From Chitinophaga sedimenti (GTDB lineage: Bacteria > Bacteroidota > Bacteroidia > Chitinophagales > Chitinophagaceae), in the NCBI RefSeq assembly GCF_023156195.1, contig NZ_JAKUKA010000001.1, forward strand, positions 5,518,001 to 5,582,000: DNA of 64,000 nt, given 5' to 3'. Of this stretch, positions 41,825 through 49,701 are shown one piece after another. Position 1 is the first letter of the stretch; each line of letters starts with the position of its first letter. Position numbers and translations under genes: made by a program. The notes under the pieces are model-generated. The model worked only from the letters and a program-made list of their open reading frames with translations. It was not told the origin of the DNA and searched no databases.

Positions 41825-41999
41825 ACCTTGTACCCCACAAGGTACCATCTTCGAACCATTTCTTGCATGATCTAAAAAAATTAGCAAGTATTTTGGTAGC
41901 ATAAGTTTGTGAATAATAGTGATTTGTGGCTTTTTCTAAGGTTGACTTCGTGTCGTAGCGAAATTTTAAGCGAGGGTTACTTTGAACATCTGATGACGT
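41823..41999 (-). pseudogene. Homologous segment B, open frame without a start
   Basis: The minus-strand frame is open for 58 residues before its stop at 41823-41825 and has no start codon. It contains LKFRYDTKSTLEKATN and ends NFFRSCKKWF, EDGTLWGTR. The C-terminal 25 codons match segment A at 38702-38776. The longer open frame with sensible composition suggests a once-coding C-terminus rather than chance. Confidence 0.4.
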
Positions 42000-42047
42000 T
42001 TATTCAAACTTGCGTTTCAAAGAACTTCATTAACGGAAAATTCAATT

Positions 42048-42076
42048 AAGGTGACCGCGAAGGTCACCTTTTTATT
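42048..42076 (+). terminator. Hairpin terminator
   Basis: AAGGTGACC (42048-42056) pairs with GGTCACCTT (42062-42070), then TTTTATTTT. The upstream transcript is unknown. Confidence 0.75.
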
Positions 42077-42294
42077 TTCTATAGCTTAATGAGGCTGTCC
42101 CTGTTGAAGGACAGAATTGTCGTTTGAACAAATGTCTTTAAGTGTTCGGGTAATCAATGCTATCTCGGACTTTTATTTCCTCAAAATTCGATATTTACTT
42201 CCCGACACATAGCCCTCACCCTTCAAAATTCTTGTTTCACTTCAGTACCTCTCATTTCCACACCAGTTTGGGGCCTGTTATAAAAAATCTTTTT

Positions 42295-43130
42295 ATGACA
42301 ATTATTTCTCTTGGCCTGGGTGTTCAATCAGTGGCATTATATTACATGTCCAGTTTGGGACAATTACCCAGGGCCGACTATGCCATTGTGGCGGATACAG
42401 GTCGGGAAAAGACGGCGACGTATGCCTATCTGGACAAGTTGATGATCTGGGCAAAGGCTAATAATGGAATTGATATTATCGTCCGTTCTGAAAAAAATCT
42501 TTACGCGGACCTGCTTGAAGGCCAGAATAGCGGAAAAAAGCGGTTTGCCTCCATTCCGGCATATACCCAAAATTCGGATGGATCTCAGGGAATGCTACGG
42601 CGACAATGTACTAATGAATACAAGATCCGGTAGTTGATGATGCTATTCGGGACTTATATGGTTTGGAGAAAGGAGCTCGTCGGCCGAAAACTGAAGTTTG
42701 GAAAGGTATTACGATAGACGAGGTGGATCGTATGAACCAACCGAGAAACCCGTGGAAGATTCACGTTTACCCATTTACAGGATTTAAATTTACCCGCGAT
42801 GGTGGTGGACGCCGAATTGCATGGGGAATTCCGATGAGCCGGACAGATGTAGTCGCCTGGTACAGGCAAAATCAGTATCCAATTCCCGAAAAAAGCAGTT
42901 GCGTGTTCTGTCCGTACCAGTCGGACGCCAGTTGGGCAAGACTGAAAAGGTTATTTCCCGTCGACTTCCAATATGCCGTGGAGGTCGATAATGCTATTAG
43001 AAACAGCACCCAGAGGGGAATTGAGCAACCCTGTTTCCTACACCGAAGTCTAATTCCTCTTGATAAAGTAGATTTGGATTCTAATAATAGGCTTTGGAAT
43101 GACGAGTGTTCTGGAAATTGTCATGTATAA
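42295..43130 (+). CDS. PAPS-reductase-like adenine nucleotide alpha hydrolase (one frameshift)
   Basis: ATG 42295 gives MTIISLGLGVQSVALYYMSS, a P-loop-like SxGxxS motif of the PAPS reductase / adenine nucleotide alpha hydrolase family. It continues YAIVADTGREKTATYAYLDK and CTNEYKIR. The frame breaks near 42632; the next frame holds WGIPMSRTDVVAWY, then C-x-x-C in SSCVFCPYQSD and C-x-x-x-C near the end (ECSGNC). These four cysteines look like an Fe-S or zinc site. Phage and island-borne versions are linked to DNA or tRNA modification rather than sulfate assimilation. Next to it is the repeat protein at 43271. Target unknown. Confidence 0.75.
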
Positions 43131-43270
43131 AGTATGGGTTTATAATAAACGGCCCGATGTAAAACTTCTGCTTTCCTTCTAATTTTGATATAAAATAAAT
43201 GTCCATCGGTAGTTAAGTAAGCAGTATTAATCGTTTTATACTGAGGTTATTATCGATAAATCCAAGAAAA

Positions 43271-44413
43271 ATGTCCACTACAAATGAGGAATACATCGAT
43301 GTCTTGAAAAGATTTTACGAAACCAATGGCCGGGCGCCGACTAAAAGGGACCTGCCCGGCATATCCCGAAAAATAGAGAAGGCTTTTTCTGGTTGGAACT
43401 ATGCTCTGCAAGCTGCAGGGGTGGCAATCGTGGTTGATAAAAGCGTTCCTCTAACAAAGCTGAAGGCCAGTTTGCAGAATTTCGTTTCAAAGGAAGGTCG
43501 GAGCCCAACAGTGTACGATTTGTATAGATCAAAGGGCCTGTATGATGAGAAAACGTACATGAAATCCTTGGGTTTAAATAGGTGGTCAGAAGTGCTCGAA
43601 TGGGCAGGCTTGCCGTTTAACCGCGAGAGAACAAATGAAGAGATGCGCGCAGAAAAGGTACTTCTCTCATCTATAAAGACATTGATTGAAGGGAGCGGTA
43701 CACCATCTTCTATCGTATATAAAAGTCAAAGAGGGGCCCTTCCTGCTTTGGAGGAGCTTGAGATCCAATTCGGCTCCCGGAAGGATGTTCTGAAGCTGGC
43801 TGGGGTTAGCCTTAACCGTTTTTCATTCAATAAAAGTTTCTTTGCTAAGGAGGTGAATAGGTACATAGAAGATTGCGGCAAGGTTCCGAGCCTTGGTGAC
43901 CTTGTTAAAAGTTTAGGTGTATCTTCTTTGACTGTACTATCGCATGTAAACAATTACAATAAGTTTATAAAGAGTATACGGCTAACCCCAGTAAATAAAA
44001 CTCCGATCGCAGTTACGGATACAAATGATCGCCTCAAACAACAATATATAGTTTTTTCCCACAAGTATGGATATCCTAACGGGGCACCAAGTACAGCACT
44101 TGATTCTTCAAAGGAGATTAGTAGTTCAGATGTATACTTGTTAAGATTTGGTACAATGGACCAACTGCGCCTTGAGTGTGGCTTTCAGCCTTTGGAAAAA
44201 AGACAGCATAAGTTCACAAAGGAACAGATAACTGAAAAGCTGCTTGCGGCGTATGCTAAGAAAGGCAAAATTCTCACCTCCAGAGAAGTCAATGCGGATC
44301 CCGCTCTACCAAGTCTGAGTTCACTATTGAGGTATTTTAAAGTGACGTGTCTATCCGCAGTTTGGCGAGATGTTCTAAACCCACCAAATTCCCAAATCTC
44401 CACAAAGGATTAA
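43271..44413 (+). CDS. Homing-endonuclease-associated-repeat (HNH_repeat-type) protein
   Basis: The 380-residue frame is intact and is made almost wholly of about six ~50-residue repeats: residues ~8-50, 60-113, 126-180, 190-235, 252-307 and 316-366. Each has a pattern like YxxxxGRxPTxxDL..W..AL..AGL (first: ETNGRAPTKRDLPG, then GWNYALQAAGV). These repeats are DNA-binding modules found with HNH or homing endonucleases; no nuclease motif is seen here, so it could be a stand-alone DNA-binding protein. It lies 140 bases after the PAPS-reductase-like gene, and its base composition is more AT-rich than the housekeeping genes. Confidence 0.75.
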   Translation: MSTTNEEYIDVLKRFYETNGRAPTKRDLPGISRKIEKAFSGWNYALQAAGVAIVVDKSVPLTKLKASLQNFVSKEGRSPTVYDLYRSKGLYDEKTYMKSLGLNRWSEVLEWAGLPFNRERTNEEMRAEKVLLSSIKTLIEGSGTPSSIVYKSQRGALPALEELEIQFGSRKDVLKLAGVSLNRFSFNKSFFAKEVNRYIEDCGKVPSLGDLVKSLGVSSLTVLSHVNNYNKFIKSIRLTPVNKTPIAVTDTNDRLKQQYIVFSHKYGYPNGAPSTALDSSKEISSSDVYLLRFGTMDQLRLECGFQPLEKRQHKFTKEQITEKLLAAYAKKGKILTSREVNADPALPSLSSLLRYFKVTCLSAVWRDVLNPPNSQISTKD

Positions 44414-44641
44414 ATCCTCAAATCACACTTTTTTCATCTCCAATTTTTTTGTTCTCCTGGCTGCTAACCTGTTGCAGTATTGGGTCTTATCATTGCTATT
44501 CAGAACTTCAATGCTGATGTATTACCACGTCGCCGGGGACTATTGAGTCAGTAGAACAATAAATAACTGAGCAGTTTTTGATGCGTACTTTACTTCTATT
44601 AAGGAAAAAAATCATGTTTTAACGAAACAGATTGAATTGTT

Positions 44642-45661
44642 ATGTACCCAGAATTCATTGCAACAGAAATTGCGATCAGGCTACCTATGTCTGCCCAGGT
44701 CGAAAAACCACAAAATATACCTGATGCATACCGACGAGAAATTATCAAAGGAGCCAGGATTAACTATGTGGAAGGGGATTTCGGCTGTCACTTTAGCCAA
44801 ACTTTTATTCAGCGGGACTGGACATTCGGAATATTCCGTTTTGATATAAAGCGCCTTCAAAAGTTCCATACTTTTAATAACCTGGCTTTTACAGGCCTCC
44901 ATTTCTCACTTAAGGGAGAAGTAAATAATCTTATTGACCGAAAGTCTAAATTGGTTTTTTCACCAGGGAAATATGGGTTCTACTATATGCCTGCAGGATC
45001 TATGGGGGCATTCACGTTAAATACAGGATCATATAAGGGATATTATCTCTCATTTTCATCTACCTATTTATCTTATTTCTGCCATCAGCATCCGGATTTG
45101 CAACTGGCTTATACTTGGTTACAGGCAAATAATCCATCATCAGAGATGTTGGCGGAATTTGAAATGCCAGAAGAGATGATTCGCATTTTAGAATCGGCAT
45201 TCAGTAGTAGTAAAATAGGAAGCTATAATAATGTATACTTTCAGCACAAAATAACAGATTTGTTACTTCGATTTCTGAAGCAGTTGCAAGAGTCTGTGTC
45301 AATGCAGACGAAAATGGGAAAGTTTTCTCCAACGGGGAATATTCTGAATGCTGCAGAATACCTTGAATTGAATTTTAATAACCCGAAGTCCATGCCAGAA
45401 CTGGCCAGGGATGCAGGAATGACACTTCGTGCTTTTGAACGTCGGTTTAAGGATGTGAAATCAGTGTCTCCTAAAGAGTACATACAGATATGCCGGGTAA
45501 ATGAAGCTATTGGGCTCTTGCAGCACACAAGGTATTCTATGGATACTATAGCCGCCCATGTCGGATTTTCCGACCGTTCTCACATGAATCGAATATTTAA
45601 ACGACTTGGAAAGCGGATGCCCAGCCTATACCGAGAGTCTGGTAATAGTGATCAAGAATAG
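44642..45661 (+). CDS. AraC-family transcriptional regulator
   Basis: The 339-residue frame is intact. The N-terminal ~220 residues form a ligand/cupin-like region with no recognised ligand. The C-terminal ~100 residues hold two HTH units: SMPELARDAGMTLRAFERRF and TIAAHVGFSDRSHMNRIFKR, a standard AraC/XylS domain. It lies 230 bases before a tandem array of secreted-protein genes, on the same strand. Two similar elements with CGTTCAC/CGTACAC half-sites 22-23 bp apart lie downstream (45669 and 47406), the spacing expected for an AraC-type dimer. I infer that it controls the array. Confidence 0.85.
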   Translation: MYPEFIATEIAIRLPMSAQVEKPQNIPDAYRREIIKGARINYVEGDFGCHFSQTFIQRDWTFGIFRFDIKRLQKFHTFNNLAFTGLHFSLKGEVNNLIDRKSKLVFSPGKYGFYYMPAGSMGAFTLNTGSYKGYYLSFSSTYLSYFCHQHPDLQLAYTWLQANNPSSEMLAEFEMPEEMIRILESAFSSSKIGSYNNVYFQHKITDLLLRFLKQLQESVSMQTKMGKFSPTGNILNAAEYLELNFNNPKSMPELARDAGMTLRAFERRFKDVKSVSPKEYIQICRVNEAIGLLQHTRYSMDTIAAHVGFSDRSHMNRIFKRLGKRMPSLYRESGNSDQE

Positions 45662-45668
45662 ATGAAAA

Positions 45669-45724
45669 CGTTCACATAATTGATCTAATTCGTACACGAA
45701 TTTAATGTCTAATAATTGGACTTT
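45669..45724 (+). promoter_or_regulatory. Candidate AraC-type operator and promoter, copy 1
   Basis: CGTTCAC at 45669 and CGTACAC at 45691 are 22 bp apart; GGACTTTTACAT begins at 45718, 27 bp after the second half-site. The same three parts recur at 47406-47466 in the same order. It lies 8 bases past the AraC stop and about 165 bases before the first array gene. Confidence 0.6.
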
Positions 45725-45890
45725 TACATCGGAAGAGATGGGTTAAAAGATTACTTACAGCTAAGTATAGCTTAAGATAGGTAATGGAAGAATATGTGAA
45801 AGGATTTTCACTAATGTCAAGGGAATTACGGCATTGTAAAATGCCGATAATTTGATGAGTATTTCTCAATAATCTTAAAATTAAAATTTT

Positions 45891-46221
45891 ATGAAAAAAA
45901 AATATCATCGGTGTTGCTGCTCTGCTAATCGCATCTGCATGTATTTCTTTTGGCTCCAACGGGAATGGAAATACTTCTACGATGTTCTATTTTCAGGGTG
46001 TGAGTACTGCGGCTTATTATGAAGAAAGTGGTTGGACAGAATTGGATGGTGAATTTTGCGACCATATCGGCACGTACCCCTGCGTTGTTGGGCATAACAC
46101 TATCACCACTCCTGCTGCTTTGGCTTCTGCTTTGGTGGCTGCGTCGGGTGCTACTATACAGGCAAAATTAGCAAACATTGGTGCAACCGTTATTGCCACC
46201 AGGCCTACAGTAGGGCCATGA
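45891..46221 (+). CDS. Secreted two-Cys protein, array member 1 (frameshift in A run)
   Basis: ATG 45891 is followed by nine As; the correct frame needs eight (MKKNIIGVAALLIASACISF). The extra base breaks the frame at once, so it is either an error or slippage. The mature part reads TMFYFQGVSTAAYYEESGWT.. with cysteines in GEFCDHIGTYPCVVGH, then PAALASALVAASGATIQAKL and a C-terminus ending RPTVGP. The ~110-residue length and layout (Sec signal, FYFQG, YY..GW, two Cys about eight residues apart, helix, short C-terminal motif) match five of the other six members. The sequence downstream to the next ATG is nearly repeated after member 2. Confidence 0.65.
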
Positions 46222-46951
46222 ATTGTAATGGCCATGGGTTATCCACAGATGGTTTAAATAAGACCAAATAGCTTTTCAGCATTGCATTTAAAGTATTCTT
46301 TTCTTAATGCTCGAGTAAAACAGCTTGGAAAACGACAATATCTCAGGCAAGAAAATTTAGTTTAAGATGTATATGCTGTCTCGATGATCTACTTAGAAAT
46401 GTAGTCAATGAAAAACAAAAATTATGAAAAAAATCACCACTGCCATTGTCGCATTGCTTGTTGCCGTTGTTGGAATCTCTTTCAACAACTTTGCTGCAAA
46501 TACTGTCACGGAATTTTATTTTCAAGGTTCAAGTGCCGCCGATTATTATCAAGAAAGTGGTTGGGCGATACTTGAGTCTGAAACCTGTCCAGACACAGGT
46601 ACTCAAATTTGTGCTGTTTCGCACCCTAATATTAGCTCTCCAGCTGCTTTAGCTTCTGCTTTGGCGGCTGCATCGGGTTCTACTATACAGGCAAAATTAG
46701 CAAACATCGGAGCAACCATAATTTCCACAAGGACTATAGTAGGGCCATGAATTGTAATGGCCATGGGTAATCCACAGATGGTTTAAATAAGACCAAATAC
46801 CTTTTCAGCATTGCATTTGAAGTATTCTTTTCTAAATGCTCGAGTAAAACAGCTTGGAAAATGACAATATCTCAGGCAAGAAAATTTAGTTTAAGATGTA
46901 TATGCTGTCTCGATGATCTACTTAGAAATGTAGTCAATGAAAAACAAAAAC
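46211..46951 (+). repeat. 529-bp tandem duplication (intergenic and gene-edge repeat)
   Basis: Bases 46211-46434 and 46740-46962 are about 97% identical (around seven mismatches and one indel), offset 529. The repeat starts inside the end of one gene and runs through the noncoding spacer into the start of the next, so the breakpoints lie within coding regions. The spacer contains a TTTAAGATG-like stretch and no long open frame. Confidence 0.85.
46424..46750 (+). CDS. Secreted two-Cys protein, array member 2
   Basis: The 108-residue frame is intact: signal peptide residues ~1-25 (MKKITTAIVALLVAVVGISF), then FYFQG, YYQESGW, C55 in ETCPDTG, C63 in QICAVSHP, a helix PAALASALAAASGSTIQAKL, and the end TRTIVGP. 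The start has seven As. The 5' part and upstream sequence are nearly identical to member 3, and the 3' part to member 1. So it looks like a junction made by unequal crossover. Confidence 0.75.
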   Translation: MKKITTAIVALLVAVVGISFNNFAANTVTEFYFQGSSAADYYQESGWAILESETCPDTGTQICAVSHPNISSPAALASALAAASGSTIQAKLANIGATIISTRTIVGP

Positions 46952-47281
46952 TATGAAAAAATCACCACTGCCATTGCTGCATTGCTTGTTGCCGTTGTTG
47001 GAATCTCTTTCAACAACTTTGCTGCAAATACAGCCACGGAATTTTATTTTCAAGGTATAAATGTCTCCGATTATTATCAAGAAAGTGGTTGGGTGATACT
47101 TGATTTTGAAACCTGTCCAGACATAGGTAATCAAATTTGTACTGTTTCGCACCCCAATATTAGCTCTCCCGCTGATTTAGCAGATGCTCTTGCAAATGCA
47201 TCAGGATCTACTATTCATGCAAAAATTTATAACATCGGTGCATCTGTTGTCATTCATCGGCCTACTGTAGGTCCTTATTGA
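46937..47281 (+). CDS. Secreted two-Cys protein, array member 3
   Basis: Open from ATG 46937 (MKNKNYEKITTAIAALLVAV). In member 2 the equivalent start is the ATG just after (46952 here), but here the run has six As instead of seven, so that start is out of frame. Either the upstream ATG is used or one A is missing. The mature part keeps YYQESGW, cysteines in FETCPDIG and QICTVSHP, and ends RPTVGPY with one extra Tyr. The signal and first ~45 residues are nearly identical to member 2, while the C-terminal half has diverged. Confidence 0.7.
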   Translation: MKNKNYEKITTAIAALLVAVVGISFNNFAANTATEFYFQGINVSDYYQESGWVILDFETCPDIGNQICTVSHPNISSPADLADALANASGSTIHAKIYNIGASVVIHRPTVGPY

Positions 47282-47405
47282 AGTAAGGTGACTATATTAT
47301 CGGTTGGCTGATGCTGGCTGTTTAGAGTATTCTTAAACGATATTTAATTTCGAATGCGAGAAAAAGATTGTGAATGAATAGGCATAAACGAAAGTAAAGC
47401 GAAAA

Positions 47406-47466
47406 CGTTCACGATAATTGGTCCAAATCGTACACGCTTTTTAGATTAATAAATAGGACTTTTACA
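47406..47466 (+). promoter_or_regulatory. Candidate AraC-type operator and promoter, copy 2
   Basis: CGTTCAC at 47406 and CGTACAC at 47429 are 23 bp apart; GGACTTTTACAT begins at 47456, again 27 bp after the second half-site. A TATAGCTTAAGA motif follows at 47491 and also at 45766. It lies before the MauE-like gene. The rest of 47282-47618 shows no gene. Confidence 0.6.
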
Positions 47467-47618
47467 TTGTAAGCGGATAGACACAGAATATATAGCTTAA
47501 GAATCGTTAACCTTCGAATCAGTAACCAGGACATATAGATGCAACCTTTTGTATAGATTTCGATGTTTTTTTCCCACAGTAGTTTCCACGATTTTGGAGC
47601 ATAACGTTAACTGTTTAA

Positions 47619-48083
47619 TTGATTACTCCTATGTTTCGCAAGATTTTTCCAGAGCTAACTTCCTTATTGCTAATTGTACTTTTTGTGTATACAGGATATA
47701 TGAAACTCGCAGATCATACCCGTTTTGCAAATACAATTGCATATCAGAAAAACATAGCAACATTTAGTGAGATAATTGCCTGGGCTATCCCATTGATAGA
47801 ACTTGCGATCGCCCTACTGCTGTTCATTCCACGTTTTCGTCGTGTCGGCCTGCTTGCAGGTGGCGCTTTGATGAGTTTCTTTACAATTTATGTAGGAGTA
47901 AGTCTCTTAAGTGGTGAAGAGTTGCCATGCTCCTGTGGAGGTGTAATTTCTCAAATGAACTGGACGGAACACTTCTTTTTCAATTTGTTCTTTTCTGTTT
48001 CTGCTATATTATCATGGTTTATGCTTCGTAATGTCAATCATGGTAAGAGCAAATATAAATTGTCCAACCCTTTACCTCGATAA
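47619..48083 (+). CDS. MauE/DoxX-family redox-associated membrane protein
   Basis: The 154-residue protein has four membrane helices (residues ~12-28, 52-70, 77-97, 118-136). It carries LPCSCGG with C104 and C106 in the loop after helix 3. MauE-type proteins support disulfide formation in methylamine dehydrogenase small subunit, and DoxX-like relatives are quinone-linked. It sits inside the array of two-Cys secreted proteins and has its own upstream element. The context suggests it oxidises or isomerises those cysteines, but that is inference. ATG 47631 is a second possible start. Confidence 0.8.
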   Translation: MITPMFRKIFPELTSLLLIVLFVYTGYMKLADHTRFANTIAYQKNIATFSEIIAWAIPLIELAIALLLFIPRFRRVGLLAGGALMSFFTIYVGVSLLSGEELPCSCGGVISQMNWTEHFFFNLFFSVSAILSWFMLRNVNHGKSKYKLSNPLPR

Positions 48084-48208
48084 GAGCTTGCCAGCAAGAT
48101 GCTGATTTAGCAAAAAGGCGGATTTAGTTGCAAATAAGTTCGTTAAAAAGGTCAATGCTTCTGTACCTAAAAACCAGAGGTCTCATAATTATCCATAAAA
48201 TTTAATCC

Positions 48209-48526
48209 ATGAAAAAGTACATCACAGGCGTTGCCGCTCTGCTCATTGCCGCTGTTGGTATATCTACCGCTGCTAACAAAACTACTACATTCTATTTCCA
48301 AGGTCCAGATGTAAATGCATACTATCAAGAAGAAGGCTGGAAAGAGCTGGACAACGAATCTTGCCCCGCCACTGGTCTTAATCCTTGCACAGTTTCGCAC
48401 CCATCTATCAGCACTCCTGCTGCTTTAGCGTCTGCGCTTGCTGGTGCAACAGGTTCTACAATTCAGGCGAAAATTGCTAACATCGGTGCATCTATCGTTG
48501 AAGCAAGACCTACTGTAGCTCCATAA
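48209..48526 (+). CDS. Secreted two-Cys protein, array member 4
   Basis: Intact frame of 105 residues: signal MKKYITGVAALLIAAVGIST, then FYFQGPDVNAYYQEEGW, cysteines in ESCPATGLNPCTVSHP, a helix AALASALAGATGSTIQAKIA, and the end EARPTVAP. The signal is similar to member 1. A strong terminator follows at 48546, so this gene probably ends the MauE-like transcript. Confidence 0.78.
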   Translation: MKKYITGVAALLIAAVGISTAANKTTTFYFQGPDVNAYYQEEGWKELDNESCPATGLNPCTVSHPSISTPAALASALAGATGSTIQAKIANIGASIVEARPTVAP

Positions 48527-48545
48527 TTATTTTGGACAAAAATGT

Positions 48546-48576
48546 AAAGAGCATCGGCTTAGCCGATGCTCTTTTA
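48546..48576 (+). terminator. Terminator after array member 4
   Basis: AAAGAGCATCGG pairs with CCGATGCTCTTT across a short CTTAG loop, followed by T. At least 12 paired bases, GC-rich in the core. Confidence 0.85.
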
Positions 48577-48589
48577 ATCTCTTTGAATA

Positions 48590-48910
48590 ATGTGGTTAAG
48601 TAAAAAGTTATTGATTGCTGGCTTGATGCTTTCAGTTTCCCTTCGTGCATCTGGCCGAAAGGAGACAAGTACCGCTTTTTATTTTAATGGGAATACTATC
48701 TCACAGTATTTTGTTTCTGGAGGTGATGGGTGGGTGCTTTATACAACGCAACCATATAGCTATGTGGGAAACATGCCTTCTATAGTTTCGCATTCAATTA
48801 TATCTACTCCAGAAGAATTAGTTGAGGCTTTGGCTGCTGCCTCGGGTTCATCAATACATGAACGCATTACAAATATTGGAGCTGTTATTCTAAATTATAA
48901 GATATTATAA
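48590..48910 (+). CDS. Secreted protein, array member 5 (lacks the two cysteines)
   Basis: 106 residues. Signal MWLSKKLLIAGLMLSVSLRA, then AFYFNGNTISQYFVSGGDGW. The cysteine positions read YTTQPYSYVGNMPSIVSHS with no Cys. The helix STPEELVEALAAASGSSIHE is conserved, but the C-terminus ends LNYKIL instead of TVGP. It is the most divergent member and may be degraded or have another role. It starts 14 bases past the terminator of member 4. Confidence 0.65.
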   Translation: MWLSKKLLIAGLMLSVSLRASGRKETSTAFYFNGNTISQYFVSGGDGWVLYTTQPYSYVGNMPSIVSHSIISTPEELVEALAAASGSSIHERITNIGAVILNYKIL

Positions 48911-48946
48911 TGCATTAAATTGTTTGATCATCCTCAATCAGAGATT

Positions 48947-49270
48947 ATGAAGAAGTATTTTTCAAGTATTTTGGCTTTGTTTATTGCCAGTGCGGCTTTA
49001 GGCTATCAAAAAGAGAACTCCAAGTTTGCAACTACATTTTATTTTAGAGGATCAACTGCTGTAGACTATTATTACGCTTCAGGCTGGGAAGTCCTTACAA
49101 CTGAATATTGTGAAGGTTATGGCCCATATGTATGTGCCATAGTCCATCCAACAATCGACACTCCGGAATCACTGGCGGATGCTCTCGGAAGTGAAGTTGG
49201 GACAATAAGCCAAAGACTGACTATTATTGGAGCATTTATTATTGCGACAAGGACCACTTTAGCGCCTTGA
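48947..49270 (+). CDS. Secreted two-Cys protein, array member 6
   Basis: I chose ATG 48947 (MKKYFSSILALFIASAALGY), giving 107 residues; an upstream ATG at 48920 adds nine residues ahead of the signal and is less likely. The mature part reads FYFRGSTAVDYYYASGW, cysteines in EYCEGYGPYVCAIVHP, then ESLADALGSEVGTISQRLTI and an end TRTTLAP. It is closely related to the last member. Members 5 to 7 are spaced 37 and 65 bases apart and could be one transcript. Confidence 0.72.
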   Translation: MKKYFSSILALFIASAALGYQKENSKFATTFYFRGSTAVDYYYASGWEVLTTEYCEGYGPYVCAIVHPTIDTPESLADALGSEVGTISQRLTIIGAFIIATRTTLAP

Positions 49271-49334
49271 GGGGCCGCTTTTTGTCATTTACTATATAAA
49301 TCCAACTACTATTCCTTACTTAAATCCAGTGTCC

Positions 49335-49654
49335 ATGAGACAGTTAATATTTCTGTTGGCAGTTTTGTGTGCATTGTCCGTGTCTGTAGTGCGTGCCAAG
49401 TCTTTTCGGGACACAACCTTTTTTATTTTCAGGGTACGAGTGCTTCTGATTACTATGTATCTTCTGGATGGAGAATTTATGTAAACGAGCTATGTCCCGG
49501 TGCCGGACCAAACCCTTGCGTAGTTGGACATCCCGTAATTGCCACGGAAGCCGACCTTGCTGCCTCTCTTGCTGCCGTCTCGGGAAATATAAATGCTCGC
49601 CTGGTCGCAATTGGTGCAAATGTAGTTATAAACAGGGTGACCTTAGCCCCATAA
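49335..49654 (+). CDS. Secreted two-Cys protein, array member 7 (frameshift in T run)
   Basis: ATG 49335 begins MRQLIFLLAVLCALSVSVVR; in the TTTTTTATTTTC stretch near 49425 one T is missing. After that the frame reads FYFQGTSASDYYVSSGW, cysteines in ELCPGAGPNPCVVGHP, a helix EADLAASLAAVSGNINARLV, and an end NRVTLAP. About 107 residues. A convergent terminator follows before the SusD-like gene. Confidence 0.68.
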
Positions 49655-49660
49655 AGAAGA

Positions 49661-49684
49661 AAGCACCGGTTTCCCGGTGCCTTG
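49661..49684 (+). terminator. Terminator between the array and the SusD gene
   Basis: AGCACCGG pairs with CCGGTGC across loop TTTC (GCACCGG at 49663-49669, CCGGTGC at 49674-49680). It is GC-rich, lies between convergent genes and can act both ways. Confidence 0.75.
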
Positions 49685-49701
49685 CTACTTCGTTATTAAA
49701 A

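Larger units (their letters stand above)
41536..42294. other. 759-base gap with segment B and two terminators
   Basis: No intact gene is seen. It holds a minus-strand terminator (41793-41824), open coding-like segment B (41823-41999) and a plus-strand hairpin terminator (42048-42076). The plus-strand hairpin has no recognisable upstream gene, so a short unannotated transcript may end there. Confidence 0.6.
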
